64,000 bases of DNA from Zea mays. Taxonomy: Eukaryota > Streptophyta > Magnoliopsida > Poales > Poaceae. Shown in pieces: positions 1 through 10,723 of the stretch. The stretch covers positions 38,610,095-38,674,094 of the forward strand of contig NC_050097.1 in the NCBI RefSeq assembly GCF_902167145.1, read 5' to 3'. The position numbers and the translations under genes are program-made. Numbering within the stretch: the stretch's first letter is position 1; each line of letters opens with the position of its first letter. The notes under the pieces were generated by a model. It was given only the letters and a program-made list of their open reading frames with translations. It was not told where the DNA came from and made no database searches.

Positions 1-210
1 GCAGATTCTTCAGCTACGACAGTTCATATAAGATGCCGAGGACCAGGGCGGTTTGGGGCGTATTCAGACACCAGGCCAGAGCTTTGCAGAGTTGATGAAC
101 ACGAAGTGGAGTTCACTCTTGCAGAGGATGGCCTCCTGACCTTTTACCTTCCCCCTTCTTCCTCCCAGGACAACCTGAGACACGTTGAGATTGTCTACAA
201 AGCATCATGA
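1..210 (+). CDS. Last exon (partial) of SIP1-like GH36 galactosyltransferase / alkaline alpha-galactosidase, copy 1
   Basis: The window opens inside the final exon of a gene that lies mostly to the left. The 69 visible codons, from GCA at 1 to the TGA at 208-210, are identical to the ends of the two fuller copies (stops at 11541 and 40596). They include HIRCRGPGRFGAYSD and end HVEIVYKAS, the C-terminal beta-rich domain of plant seed-imbibition proteins and raffinose-synthase-like GH36 enzymes. Family members hydrolyse or transfer alpha-galactosyl groups of raffinose-type sugars. Whether this copy is complete upstream cannot be seen. Confidence 0.85.
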   Translation, partial: ADSSATTVHIRCRGPGRFGAYSDTRPELCRVDEHEVEFTLAEDGLLTFYLPPSSSQDNLRHVEIVYKAS

Positions 211-1839
211 ACGACATTTACCCTTATGATTCTTACGCTCCAGCATGCAATTTCTGGCGTGCTCTTCAGTAACCACCACACATGCACATTGACATGATGT
301 AACAAAGAACCCATTTTGTTGGATTTGACTGTGTATGCTGTGCTGCAAATACCTGTTTTATACGATTGTTCTGCACCTGGACTGCTATAATTTGATTGAG
401 ATGGTATAGTTTTTTTAGATAAAAGATGGACATGGTATTTGAATTATTGAGATCCATTTTTAACCTGATGCCTTACTAAATACTGTCAGGCTGCCCCAAC
501 GTGAACTTGTCAAACCTTTTGGAGTCTGATTAAATTGATAGAAAAGAACATCTTAGTCAAACCTTTTGAAGTCTGATTAAATTGATAGAAAAGAACACCG
601 AGATTTATGTCTCAAATAAGCAAATGCTATAAGAATATGCCTTTCATATGTACGTCTATATAATACTAGTGGTGAGTTAGGAACAGGATGAGGATCTCCT
701 GTCAAAAGCCCAAAATCTTACCAGCCAAAAATCGAAGGGACAAATTTAATATCGTCTACGGTGTCAATAAGTTAAGATTAGCTTATCTCCTTTTGAAACT
801 CTAAAAACAGTGCAGAGAACAATAAAGCTACCCAACTTCCAAACGCCAAAGGACCAGAATTAAATTTATCAGAATTGGCAGGGGCCGCGCGAACGCGTAC
901 CCCCTCTACCACAAATTATGACGTCCACTCTCCCACTTGGGGAGATGGTAAGCCAGCGCACCCGCCATGTGCAATGCAGGCCACTGACCTAGGCCACTGG
1001 GCTTCTTGATCCCTAGTCGACCCCGTCCAGTAAGTATGGAGCAATGGAGCACGGAGCGCTCATCTTATAGCGCGAGCTCGTGGCGCGTCTGCCTTCGCCT
1101 GGCGAGGTGGTGCTAAATCCTGAGACCGAACGAAACGCGTTCTGCACTTGTGCGCGCTGCTGCTTGAGTTCTCGTGGGCCACTGCTTGTAGTCCATGGAC
1201 CTTTAACCTCGAGCCCAACATATTTTCCTTTTCCGTGTTTGGAAACAACCGGACTGCGAGCTGCAATGGACTGGACCCGGTTAGGCGTGAAATTAGAGCC
1301 TTTTGAGAGTGCAATTATTATCCGTGCCCTATAACAATGTTTTACTGTTCTTCAACAGCTTCAAATCCGAAGTTCATCCCTTAGTTTTTTCTTTTCTATT
1401 TTATTAAAAAAAATCAAACAAGTTCGCCACTGCTATGTATGTTTCATGTGATCATTAGGTTGTATAGTGAACTCTCTAGTAATCGGGGCCAGGCTAAAAA
1501 AAGGCAGCATAGTACCAGGGATTAACAAGGACGCATGTTGCCAAAAAAAGAAAAAGAAATCGCAGATCACTACTACATCTCATCACAGTCCGTGTCGTTA
1601 CACAGGAAATACATGTAGTGCTCCTCAAGCGAGGCAGTGCATCTTGCTCTCTTGTTAGATGAGAGCTGGACTCACTAAACCTCTGGACACGCAGTTTGTT
1701 GTAGGCTTCCATGTTGAGATCCGAGGCCAGGAAGAGCTCGCCTCCACCTCGGCGACGCGTTCGGCCGAGGAGGAACGGCCTAGCAGCATCTTCTCTGCTG
1801 AAGTCGTCCTTGACGACGTGTGCTCCTTTTCGAGCCTCT
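211..1839. other. Intergenic DNA downstream of GH36 copy 1
   Basis: No gene is supported here. The segment holds the presumed 3' UTR of the plus-strand GH36 gene, a 47-bp tandem repeat at 509-598, and a GC-rich stretch at about 885-1330 where reading frames stay open on both strands from composition alone. Its right part is probably the 3' flank of the minus-strand gene that ends at 1840. Equivalent stretches are 11542-13173 and 40597-42227. Confidence 0.6.
509..598. repeat. Direct tandem repeat, 2 x about 47 bp
   Basis: Two adjacent units begin GTCAAACCTTTTG (509 and 556) and run through a shared AT-rich tract, differing by about one base. The same pair occurs at 11840-11929 and 40895-40984, so it predates the segmental duplication. 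No function is apparent. Confidence 0.9.
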
Positions 1840-2900
1840 TCATGAAGGATCTGATGACACCTGAATATGGTGGACTATGACCTCAACGTTCTCGTCCTTA
1901 ACAAAAGCTAGGTCGCCTACCCCAGTAGCTAAAGGCACTCATGATTCTTGTAACCTATGCAATAGCTGTAGTGCTAATAGGTAACAACGGCTTACCCGAG
2001 TAAGGCCCTGTTCGTCTTGTGCCAATCTATAAGGATTGAGGGGGATTAAATCCTCTACAAGTCAAAATCCTCTCCAATTCTTTCCAATCCCCCTCAATCA
2101 CTATGGTTTTGGGATCAAACGAACATGGCCTAAGGGCCTCAATTTCCCGTCTTAGCCAGGTTTGAAGCCAAATTTTCTTCCGGAGATATCTTTGTTGCTC
2201 CCAGTATTGCTGCACACCATAAATGTTGCTTGTGGTCTCTAGTTAATTCAGCAAGCATAAGTCTTACATAACAAGTGAGGCACATAGAATTCTGATGTAG
2301 CATACAGAAAGGTGAAAGGGGGAAAACAGATTGGCATAATACCTTTTATGTTATAGAATTATGACACCAACTCGTGTGCATCTGAAAGACGCCTGCACCA
2401 GGAGGAAAGGGGGATTAGTATACTTCTTCACATATGCAATAATAAGTTATAAGTTTGTGCATGCAGATAGCCTCCATCCAGCAACCAAATGAATGGTTGC
2501 TTGTGGATATGGGCTACAGGGTGCACATGTAATCACTGAAAGCAGCCGTTTCTCTCTACTCTGCTTTTTTGGTTGGTATACCAAAGTTACTTCTGCTATT
2601 GCCCAGTGAAGATTTTCTATTTATTTAATGAGCACAAGAGACATACAGAAGATTACCTTTTTAGTTAAAGTTCATGTAAATGCTTTCTTTTTCTAGAAGA
2701 ATAGAGTCAGTCTCTTTGCAGGCTACTGGTTATGAAGGATAGCCTTTGCCTTGTTCATTTACTGAATACTCACAATCATGCATAACTAGAGGGAGAGAAA
2801 AAACAAGAGATGACAGGTACCTCTTCCTAGGTTCCTGATTTATGTACCACCGCTCAAATGATTCGCCATCAAAAGCGTGTATGACGGATAGATTCTCAGT
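1840..2900 (-). pseudogene. Unidentified minus-strand gene remnant, unit A
   Basis: Two exon-like blocks carry good splice signals. At 2900-2821 a block follows a TTTTGCAG acceptor, precedes a GTAC donor and reads TENLSVIHAFDGESFERW then YINQEPRKR. At 1928-1840 a block after a TTTAG acceptor reads TGVGDLAFVKDENVEVIVHH and ends at a TGA (1842-1840). A third candidate at 2209-2131 follows a TGCAG acceptor. One of its frames has the wrong exit phase and the other has an in-frame TGA, and a MITE sits at its 3' end. I do not recognise the protein family. It is probably a 3' gene portion that is decayed or broken. Confidence 0.5.
2004..2130. mobile_element. Tourist-type (PIF/Harbinger) MITE, unit A
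   Basis: This 127-bp element has termini GGCCCTGTTCG and CGAACATGGCC, near-perfect inverted repeats, and is flanked by TAA at 2001-2003 and 2131-2133. A 3-bp TAA/TTA target duplication is the signature of PIF/Harbinger MITEs. It sits at the 3' edge of an exon-like block of the minus-strand gene. Confidence 0.8.
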
Positions 2901-3419
2901 CTGCAAAACGCAAGAAGGTTACATCAGGTCAGGACTTCAGCCCTAAGTCTGAGGCGAAAACAGATGGTCAAATCACTCGACCAACTACTGGTAAAGAATT
3001 AAGGGTACCTAGACTTAAGCAACAAATGGCAAAGGTGTTCACTTCACTCGACCAACTACTAATAAAGAATTAAGGTTACCTAGACTTTAGCAACAAATGG
3101 CAAAGGTGAAACTAACACATCCCAAATTTGTAGTTATTGTTCACAACTCAGAATGTTAATTGACAACTTCTCCATTCTAATAAAATGACACCGGATTTTC
3201 AGAGGGTACTGGAACAATTTGCATTTCCACATGCTCTTAGTAATTGAACCATAGTTCATTCAAAAGAAATATCAATAATTGAACCACTTACATAGAGACC
3301 CACACGGTTTGACAAAGCATGCGCTTCAGGATGATAATAAAGCTGCTCAGAGTGAATATAAACTAGTGTTTGACGCGCGCCCTGCGCGCGCTGTTTTGTT
3401 AGCATTGTATCAAAATGTA
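2901..3419. other. Non-coding stretch with a short tandem duplication
   Basis: No gene is supported. A segment containing AGAATTAAGG and CAACAAATGGCAAAGGTG occurs twice (about 2993-3045 and 3063-3109) in units A, B and C, but once in unit D near 45258-45303. The duplication therefore arose after D separated. A GCGCGC-rich spot lies at 3374-3390. Confidence 0.6.
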
Positions 3420-3577
3420 CTCGCTCTGTCCCCTCCTCTATTCAAATATAATGTTTGTTTTAGCCTTTTGTTTTTATCTATATTCAAATGATTGATAATT
3501 GATAATGAATCTAGACACATATATAAAACATGAATCCATTAACATCCTAAAACGAATACTGTTTTAGGACGGGAGAG
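3420..3577. mobile_element. Degenerate Stowaway-like MITE, unit A
   Basis: The termini CTCGCTCTGTCCC and GGACGGGAGAG are degenerate versions of the grass Stowaway terminus CTCCCTCCGTCCC. TA dinucleotides flank both ends (3418-3419 and 3578-3579). The copies are 14753-14910, 43808-43965 and, in unit D, 45607-45762. Confidence 0.65.
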
Positions 3578-3802
3578 TATATATATAAAAGAAGGATGGT
3601 ATATACAGCAGTAAATACAACAATGACATTTCTTTTCTTTTCTTTTACAAACAAACCGAAGATATGATTATATATATATTTTTGTCCCAGTTCGAAGTTG
3701 TACATCATCTAAAATATATAAGTTGTAATGATCTGTTATCTTCATGAACCAGGCAGCCTTTGTATCTGTACACATGAAAATACACCACTGCGTCAAATGA
3801 TA

Positions 3803-4020
3803 CTCCCTCCGTTCTTAAATATGATGCCGTTGATTTTTTTTAAACTTTGATCACTCGTCTTTTTCAAAGTATTTATTCGAAAATGTAAATTTTCAAGTAA
3901 TGTCCAAACAACGATAAAACAAATCATAACAAAATAAATGATAATTTACAATTTTTTAATAAAACAACTGGTTAAAGTTTTTTTTAAAAGTCAATGGTGT
4001 CATATATTTAAGAACGGAGG
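3803..4020. mobile_element. Stowaway-type MITE, unit A
   Basis: This 218-bp AT-rich element begins CTCCCTCCGTTCTTAAATAT and ends in its imperfect inverse (TATTTAAGAACGGAGG). TA flanks both ends. These are the usual marks of Tc1/mariner-derived Stowaway MITEs. The solo LTR lies 8 bp downstream. Confidence 0.82.
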
Positions 4021-4028
4021 TAGGACTA

Positions 4029-4681
4029 TGTTGGAAACCAAAAAGGGCCTCGCGGACGGTCCGGTCCTGAGGCCAGACGGTCCGCGGTCCGGACTGTCCG
4101 CGGTGGTGGCGCTGACGGTCCGCGCGTGCGCAGAGACAGTTATGGTTCCTAGTTTCTCGCGATATTTGTTACCTAAAACCGCGGGATTAACTTGGAAAAC
4201 CGTTTGAAGCGGATCCAGACCTCCCCTTTATATAGATGAAGGGCTACGACCGATTGAAACCCCCAACAATCGATCAAATCAAGTCTATTTCTCGTTTTTT
4301 ACCTTACGCATTAGGAGTAGTTCTAGTTTAGCCCTAATTTAGTATTCCAATCCTCAAATTCTCCGCTTCTCTTCGACTCCACGTCGATTAGAGGAGTCTA
4401 GGTCGGTCTATCGAGCCTAGACAACACCTAGGATCTATCCTCCCTGACGGGGTCCCTCCCGGGAGAGAGATCCAGGCGCCGCCGGCGACCTTCGCCGCCC
4501 CTGCGCACGCGCGGACCGTCCGACTTATAGGCGCGGACCGTCCGGCCGTCAGGCAGGGAGCCCAAGACCCTGTACTAGGTCGCGGACCTTCCGGCCCCTG
4601 GCCGCGGACCGTCCGCACCTCTGCAGAGGGCACCGCCGCCGGTTCTCACGCAGTGATTGGCGCCCCAAAAAGGCACCAACA
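4029..4681. mobile_element. Solo LTR (653 bp), unit A
   Basis: The sequence starts TGTTGGAAACC and ends GGCACCAACA, giving TG..CA termini with short inverted ends. It contains a TATA-like TTTATATAG near 4228 and several GCGGACCGTCCG motifs in both orientations. No internal domain follows. The flanks are GACTA and CACTA. The uninterrupted site in unit D reads TACTA, so this is an LTR insertion with a 5-bp target duplication that has since mutated. A solo LTR is normally left by recombination between the two LTRs of one element. The family cannot be named from the LTR alone. Confidence 0.82.
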
Positions 4682-4883
4682 CACTAAATATGCAAATAAC
4701 CCTTGTATTGTATCTGTACTAAACATGCATCATCAAATGGTAATAAACTACATCAAATGGTACTAAACATGCGTCATGGCACCAACAGACTAAATATGCA
4801 AATAACCCTTGTATTGTATCTGTACTAAACATGCATCCTCAAATGGTACTAAACTGCATCAAATGGTACTAAACATGCATCGT
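4672..4883. repeat. About 106-bp tandem duplication including the last bases of the solo LTR
   Basis: The unit starting GGCACCAACA at 4672, which is the LTR end, recurs from 4778 with the same ACTAAATATGCAAATAACC continuation. Unit D has a single copy without the LTR bases (46220 onward). The duplication therefore followed LTR insertion and preserves ten LTR bases at a second place. The same arrangement occurs in unit B from 16005. Confidence 0.85.
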
Positions 4884-5728
4884 CACGACTAGCAGATGTC
4901 TCAAATAACCAAGTTCTGTTTTCCATCTCTCACATTGCTACCAACATAGTACTTTAACTACACACCGTTCTAAATTATGTGAACAAAGCCCACTGTATGG
5001 TTTGTCACCATAAAATTCTAGCTCACATGTTACTCTCTCCTAAATTTTGTGATTCTGTATTACCGGTCGAAGGAATTAGGTTAAGAATACCAGTGGGCAA
5101 GGATAAACTAATGATGAAAAAACCATAGGACGAATGCTATGCCGAACTCAAACAAGACTAACTAAGTTTTTCTTTCAAAGTTGCAGCTGCCTGCATTAGA
5201 ATAGTAACCTATGAAATATTTACGCCTAAATTGAAATGGAATCTTAATTGCTTGTAGTATAAACAAATCTGATAGTTATGGCATCTGTGATACCTGAGTA
5301 TCCATCAAATGGAACCTTATGATTCATGTCATGCCAAACCACCATTATATACAATCATCAGAACATATACATTGTTCTAGTAGAATAAGTTGAGATTAGT
5401 GTACCCTAAAATCTTAATGCATCTTGCTTGTAGCAGCTTCTTTTGCTTTTTCGTCCTAGGAAAGAAATTAGTATGGCATTGATATAGACACTTGGACCAA
5501 CTGTCTACAAAACAAATATTAGTTCAAGGACGTGTGCTTCCAATAATTTGTAGTTTTTTTCTTTTTTAACTTACTATTGCTTTTCCTCGGGTCTTGTCTG
5601 TTTTTCTTACCACTTCAGGATTCACACAGCTAACAACATGTCCAAATGAAACCTGATAAGCGAGCATCCAAATTTAATTGTTGGCGGTACCTTGGCTTTC
5701 GCCTGAACTTTGTTTTTTCCTCTTGCAG
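4884..5728. other. Intergenic DNA, no gene seen
   Basis: AT-rich sequence without a supported gene. The point equivalent to 5006-5007 is where the Copia nest entered unit B, and here it is uninterrupted. The matching stretches are 16217-16336 plus 34063-34782 in unit B and 46316-47160 in unit D. Confidence 0.6.
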
Positions 5729-5948
5729 GGCAAAATCAGCCCGCATAACTATTAGAGAGGGTTCTGTTGAAAATGCAATGTCTATGGGACCTGGTAAAAT
5801 GGGTCTTAAATATAGCTGAAGAGACGTGCAACATGATCTTTGTGCTCATTTAAGAATGTTGGGCCGTGAGGAATGCAGGTGGGAGTTTAGGAACTGGAGT
5901 ATACATGAAGATGAAGCAAATAATTATTGGCTAGAAATCCGACATCAG
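5729..5948 (+). pseudogene. Unidentified exon-like block with one in-frame stop, unit A
   Basis: The block follows a pyrimidine-rich TCCTCTTGCAG acceptor and precedes a CAG-GTAACG donor. One frame is open throughout except for a single TGA. It reads AKSARITIREGSVENAMSMG before the stop, then includes DLCAHLRMLGREECRWEFRNW. Copies lie at 34783-35002 and 47161-47387 with the same stop. It does not match the GH36 family, and I do not recognise it. It may be a fragment of a different gene brought next to the GH36 copies. Confidence 0.45.
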
Positions 5949-7851
5949 GTAACGGTCCGTGGACATTAATATACACATCTATCTTGTTCCAAACTTTTTT
6001 TTGTTGCTATCAAGTTAACATGGGGCCAGTCAGAAACTGGGCACATAATTGCTTTTTATCTTCACACCACCTCCTCACGGTGCCATCTAGCTCCTGAAAT
6101 GCAGAAAGAAGAAGCTCAAGGAGTTCAAACGCTAGCTGCTTCAAACAAACTGGGGACTATACTGTACGGAGGAAAAAACCCAAATAGAAATGTAAGCTGG
6201 TGATCAAATTACTGATGATGCTCTTCTTTTATTTCCTATTGTTTCTCAAATGCAAGTTGCTTACTACGTTCCATAGAAACAATTCAGACAACAAATTGTA
6301 CAGCCGTAGTGTTATGAAAACATACGATAAATGGACACCAAAGCAAAATTTTGCAATAAATCTCCCCACGTAATTATCATGTGGTCCATGTGAATTCATA
6401 CTCCTATCTGTTACTTCCTCCATTCCAAATTATAAAACAATTTTAATTTTCTAGAACCGTGAAGGAACTCCATGTATGCAACCTGGGTCAAATAATCTAT
6501 GATAGGATAGCTGGTTCAGTTGGTCACCGAGGATCTGCTCTTGCATGACTGAGAATCTGATGCCGCCAAATGGGAGGGAGGGCTTTGGTGCTTAGGTAAT
6601 AACGACTATACAAAATATGAAATTTGTAGTGTCTACTGCAAGAGAAACTTGAGGGGCTACCAATACAGGTCCAGCTTCCACCATATTCAAACCCACACAC
6701 TAGGGAACTCCATAAAAAGTAAATTAATAGACAATGTGGTCTCCAAGAATACTTACATGAAGAAAGAATTAGATATCCTAAGCACATTCTACTTTCATAA
6801 TCCTTTCAACCAACCAGACTCAGCAAAAAGGCGATGCGGAGGGAAGGGAGCTCTACAGGAAGGGGAATGAGGAGGGGGTGACGTGAGAGCCGATAGGGAC
6901 AAAACCGTGGAGGTGGAACATTGCAACAGATGAGATGTTCATCATCATATAGCATCGACAACATATATCCGTTCAATAGGTCCTTAAGACAGCTTCAACA
7001 AAGAGATGTGGTAGGTAACAGGTAATGAGGGTGCATCAAATCCTAGATAAACCTCACAATCAACCCTAAGTATTTGTGCAACAGAGCATCTTTCCTCAAG
7101 TAAATTTCATTGACATAATATTACTTTCTAACAAAACAACCATATGCTGATTATAACACCAGTCTTTAGTACTACAGGGTTGCTACACATACCGGAAAAA
7201 GGGGAGATAAGGATTCCAAAACACCCGGAGGAAACATGTATATGGGGCCATATCCAATCAAGAAATACGAACAAACGTGGCATCACAAAGAAATTTTCTC
7301 TAGTAAGCAAGTAGGTACCATTATAACTTCGATGATCAGAGTAACTTCCATTTAGTTGACTTCTTGAACCAACCCATTTTCCATCAGATCTCCTATTTTC
7401 GTTGTACTCATCATTGTCATCCTGCAAAATGATGATCAATGAACACATAGTGAAATTCAAAGAGAATAACATTTTTCCAAAAATAAGGATCACTGCCATC
7501 CTGTAAGGGTATCCATTTCGTTGAGGATCATTGTCATCCTGTAAGGGTATCCATTTCATTGAGGATCTATTCCTTAAAAAATACTCACGATGAAGCCTAC
7601 AGGTCAAGTAAAATATGTTAGAATATATTTAGTAGTTTAGATATATATAAGAATATGTACATGTGTAGATGTACGATTGACAAAATGGTCTGACAACATA
7701 ATTTAATTGTTAACCCAAGTGGGATTGAGGAGGGCCTTCAAAGGTTTGTAGGAACAAATGTTTCACTAGAAAATGGGAACACACACTAAGAGCATCTTTT
7801 GCCTCATTTTCATAGCTATCACTTACTAATGATGCATTTCATGTCCTACAG
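5949..7851. other. Region upstream of the first recognised GH36 exon, unit A
   Basis: None of the N-terminal exons expected for a GH36 SIP1-like protein could be found. The segment holds a 2 x 38-bp tandem repeat at 7487-7562 (copies at 36539-36614 and 48924-48999) and open frames on the minus strand without family resemblance. Unit D matches it up to about 7710. Confidence 0.55.
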
Positions 7852-8654
7852 TCTGCGTGAAGGTGGTGTGCCACCAAGGTTTCTGATTATAGATGATGGT
7901 TGGCAAGAAACAGTTGACGAAATCAAGGAAGTGGATGAAGCCCTCCGTGCGCAGACTGTGTTAGTGTTCCATCCTTTGGTAATCCATAAAAGTGTGCATA
8001 GCGCCAGTTCCTGATTCATACTGTAATTATGCCAGATTTGCGCAGAGGCTGGCTGATCTGAAGGAGAATCATAAGTTCAGGGGGGAAACCTGCAAGAATC
8101 TTGAGGACCTTGTTAAAACGATAAAAGAAAAACATGGAGTCAAGTAAATTTTTTTTTTCAGAATACTTGTTCTATGATGACTGAATCTTTATATTTTTTG
8201 ATGGTTAAGATGCAATGTGCAAAACTATAGGTGCGTCTACATGTGGCATGCTTTACTTGGATATTGGGGAGGCACCTTAGCAACATCCAAAGTGATGAAG
8301 AAGTATAATCCAAAGCTTGTTTATCCAGTCCAATCGCGGGGTAATGTTGCGAATCTGAGGGATATTGCCATGGATAGCTTGGAGAAATTTGGAGTGGGTA
8401 TCGTTGATCCTGACAAGATATATGAGTTCTACAATTATCAGCGCAGCTACCTTTCTAGTGTGGGTGTGGATGGCGTGAAGGTTGATGTTCAGAACGTGTT
8501 GGAAACTCTTGGACGCGGATTTGGTGGTCGTGTTGCAGTAACTCGAAAGTACCAGCAGGCTCTTGAGAAATCAATTGCCCAGAACTTCAAAACAAACAAC
8601 CTAATCTTCTGCATGAGTCACAATTCAGACAGCATCTTTAGGTAGCATATTTCT

Positions 8655-9970
8655 TAGACTTGCTAAATGGGAAATTCTTTGCCAGCCAAAAGAAGTAGGG
8701 GGTTTGGGTATTCAGAATATAGACGTCCAGAACAAGTGTCTGCTTAGTAAATGGTTGTTTAAATTGTTGAATGGGGATGGTTTGTGGCAAACTTTGCTTA
8801 GAAAAAAATAGTAGATACACGCTCACAAAAGTAACCTCAAAACCAGGTGACTCCCATTTCTGGGCAGGTTTGATGAAAGTGAAGGACACCTTCCTAAATT
8901 TAGGTTCTTTTATCTTGAAAAACGGGACTCAGATTAGGTTTTGGGAGGACCGCTGGTTGGGGTTGCAACCTTTAATGACCCAATATCCATCGTTGTATAA
9001 TATAGCGCGCAAAAAGAGTGCTGCTGTAGCGTCGGTTTTCGAAACGGTTCCGCTTAATGTTTCTTTTCAAAGAGCATTGGTGGGTGAAAACCTGAGGTTA
9101 TGGCATCTGTTGGTTCTCAGAGTAGCTCAGGTTGAGCTATGTGGGGAAAATGATATGTTCAAATGGGATTTATCTGTGACGGGTCTTTTCTCGGTCAGGT
9201 CAATATATAGAGCACTCCTTAACAATAATCATGTGACTTATAATAAGACTCTATGGTCTTTGAAGGTACCTTTGAAGATAAAAATATTTATGTGGTATTT
9301 AATTAGAGGGGTGGTTTTAACAAAAGATAATCTTCTGAGGCGTAATTGGCATGGTGATAGAAAGTGTGCCTTTTGTCACTCGGATGAATCGATTCAACAC
9401 TTGTTTTTTGCTTGTCACTATGCTCAGTTCATATGGAGGTTAGTTTTTTGGAGTTTGGGTTTCAATCAACCGAGATCAGTTAGACACGCTTTTGGGAATT
9501 GGCTTTTTGGGATGCCTTCGAAAACTAAACATTTGATTATTTCAGGTGTTGCTGCTATATGCTGGGCTATCTGGATAAGTAGGAATGATTTAGTTTTTGA
9601 CAAAAAACCCATGTTAACATACTTGCAGGTACTCTTTAGGGCGACGCATTGGTTTAGGACGTGGGCTGTTCTTCATAAACAAGAAGAGGGTATCCAAATA
9701 AAGGAAGCTTGTCGACGGTTAGAGTGCACGGCTCTACAGATTTTTGCTCAACATGGATGGAGGTTTACAAATCGAATTGCTTCGTAGTTTTGTCTATGGA
9801 TTGTGTGTCTTTTTCTGGTTATCAAACCGTGGTCTTCTATGGTGTGTTTCGGGAGGTCTGTCCCTCCATATGTGGCTAGTCGTGTGACTACTTCATGTAA
9901 AAACTTTTGGTGTATTGGCTAATCCTCCAAACGAGGAGAAGCTGGACTAGTATCCATTATCTAAAAAAAA
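8655..9970 (+). mobile_element. 5'-truncated LINE in GH36 intron, copy 2
   Basis: A perfect 14-bp target duplication (GGTAGCATATTTCT at 8641-8654 and 9971-9984) brackets the insert, which ends in a short A-run. The coding strand is plus. The protein is the C-terminal end of a plant LINE reverse transcriptase, with the zf-RVT region CAFCHSDESIQHLFFACHYA and IKIFMWYLI and ending FTNRIAS at 9787. A roughly 180-bp 3' UTR follows. A 5-bp deletion at about 8811 against copy 3 shifts the frame. The element is dead and was present before the units were duplicated. Confidence 0.9.
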
Positions 9971-10643
9971 GGTAGCATATTTCTAGCCGTGGAAAATATG
10001 AGTGTAGATAGAATCTGATATAATTCTTGGTTGTTTTCTAGTGCCTTGAAGAGTGCAGTTGCTAGAGCCTCAGAAGATTTCATGCCTCGGGAACCAACAC
10101 TGCAAACTCTGCACATTGCGTCTGTGGCATTCAATAGCCTATTGTTGGGAGAAATCTTCATACCTGACTGGGATATGTTCCATGTGAGATTTCGACATCT
10201 CGGGCAGTATGTTTAGGCTCACTTCTATACTTCAGTAGCAGCTAATTTTCGTTTTCCTTGTGAAGAGCAAGCATGAATCAGCGGAATTCCACGGAGCAGC
10301 TAGAGCCCTGAGTGGAGGTGGTGTTTATGTCAGGTAGTTTTGTGTAGACCATTTACTTAATATATCTTCTATTTATGGTCTTGTGGTTGATTACTTTTAA
10401 CCCAAGCACAGGAATTGACCATGCATGTAAATTTGTTGTGATACGCAGTGACAAACCTGGGGTGCATGATTTCAGTGTTCTAAAAAAGCTTGTTCTACCA
10501 GATGGTTCGATTCTAAGAGCAAGGTATGCTGGTCGTCCTACACGCGATTGTCTGTTCACTGACCCAGTCATGGATGGCAAAAGGTATGAGCACGAATATA
10601 GATTTACATTTTCTTTTGCTACTAAGTTGTTCCTTATAGCATA

Positions 10644-10723
10644 CTCCCTCCGTTTCGTTTTAGTTGTCGCTGGATAGTGCAAAATTAAACTATTCAGCGA
10701 CAACTAAAAAGAAACGGAGGGAG
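10644..10723. mobile_element. Short palindromic Stowaway-like MITE in GH36 intron, copy 2
   Basis: The 80-bp element begins CTCCCTCCGTTTCGTTTTAG and ends in its near-perfect inverse, with only a few bases of loop. TA precedes it; the right flank is TG. It lies wholly inside the intron between 10583 and 10749. A transcript would fold into a long hairpin. Confidence 0.75.

Noticed and set aside
1060..1334. Overlapping open frames on both strands
   Set aside because: The stretch is GC-rich and short, the frames overlap each other almost exactly, and neither has splice context or family resemblance.
1494..1843. Minus-strand frames including a long Arg/Ser-rich peptide
   Set aside because: They lie directly after the TGA that ends the minus-strand terminal exon, so they are more likely 3' UTR.
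3374..3390. GCGCGC-rich spot as a possible promoter or CpG island
   Set aside because: It is under 20 bp long, with no TATA or transcript context nearby.
7128..7607. A 159-codon minus-strand open frame
   Set aside because: It covers a 2 x 38-bp tandem repeat and AT-rich DNA, has no domain, and its counterpart in unit D is broken into pieces.
8771..9787. A host gene of 338 codons
   Set aside because: It is the frame-shifted remnant of the LINE reverse transcriptase C terminus, bracketed by a target duplication and an A-run.
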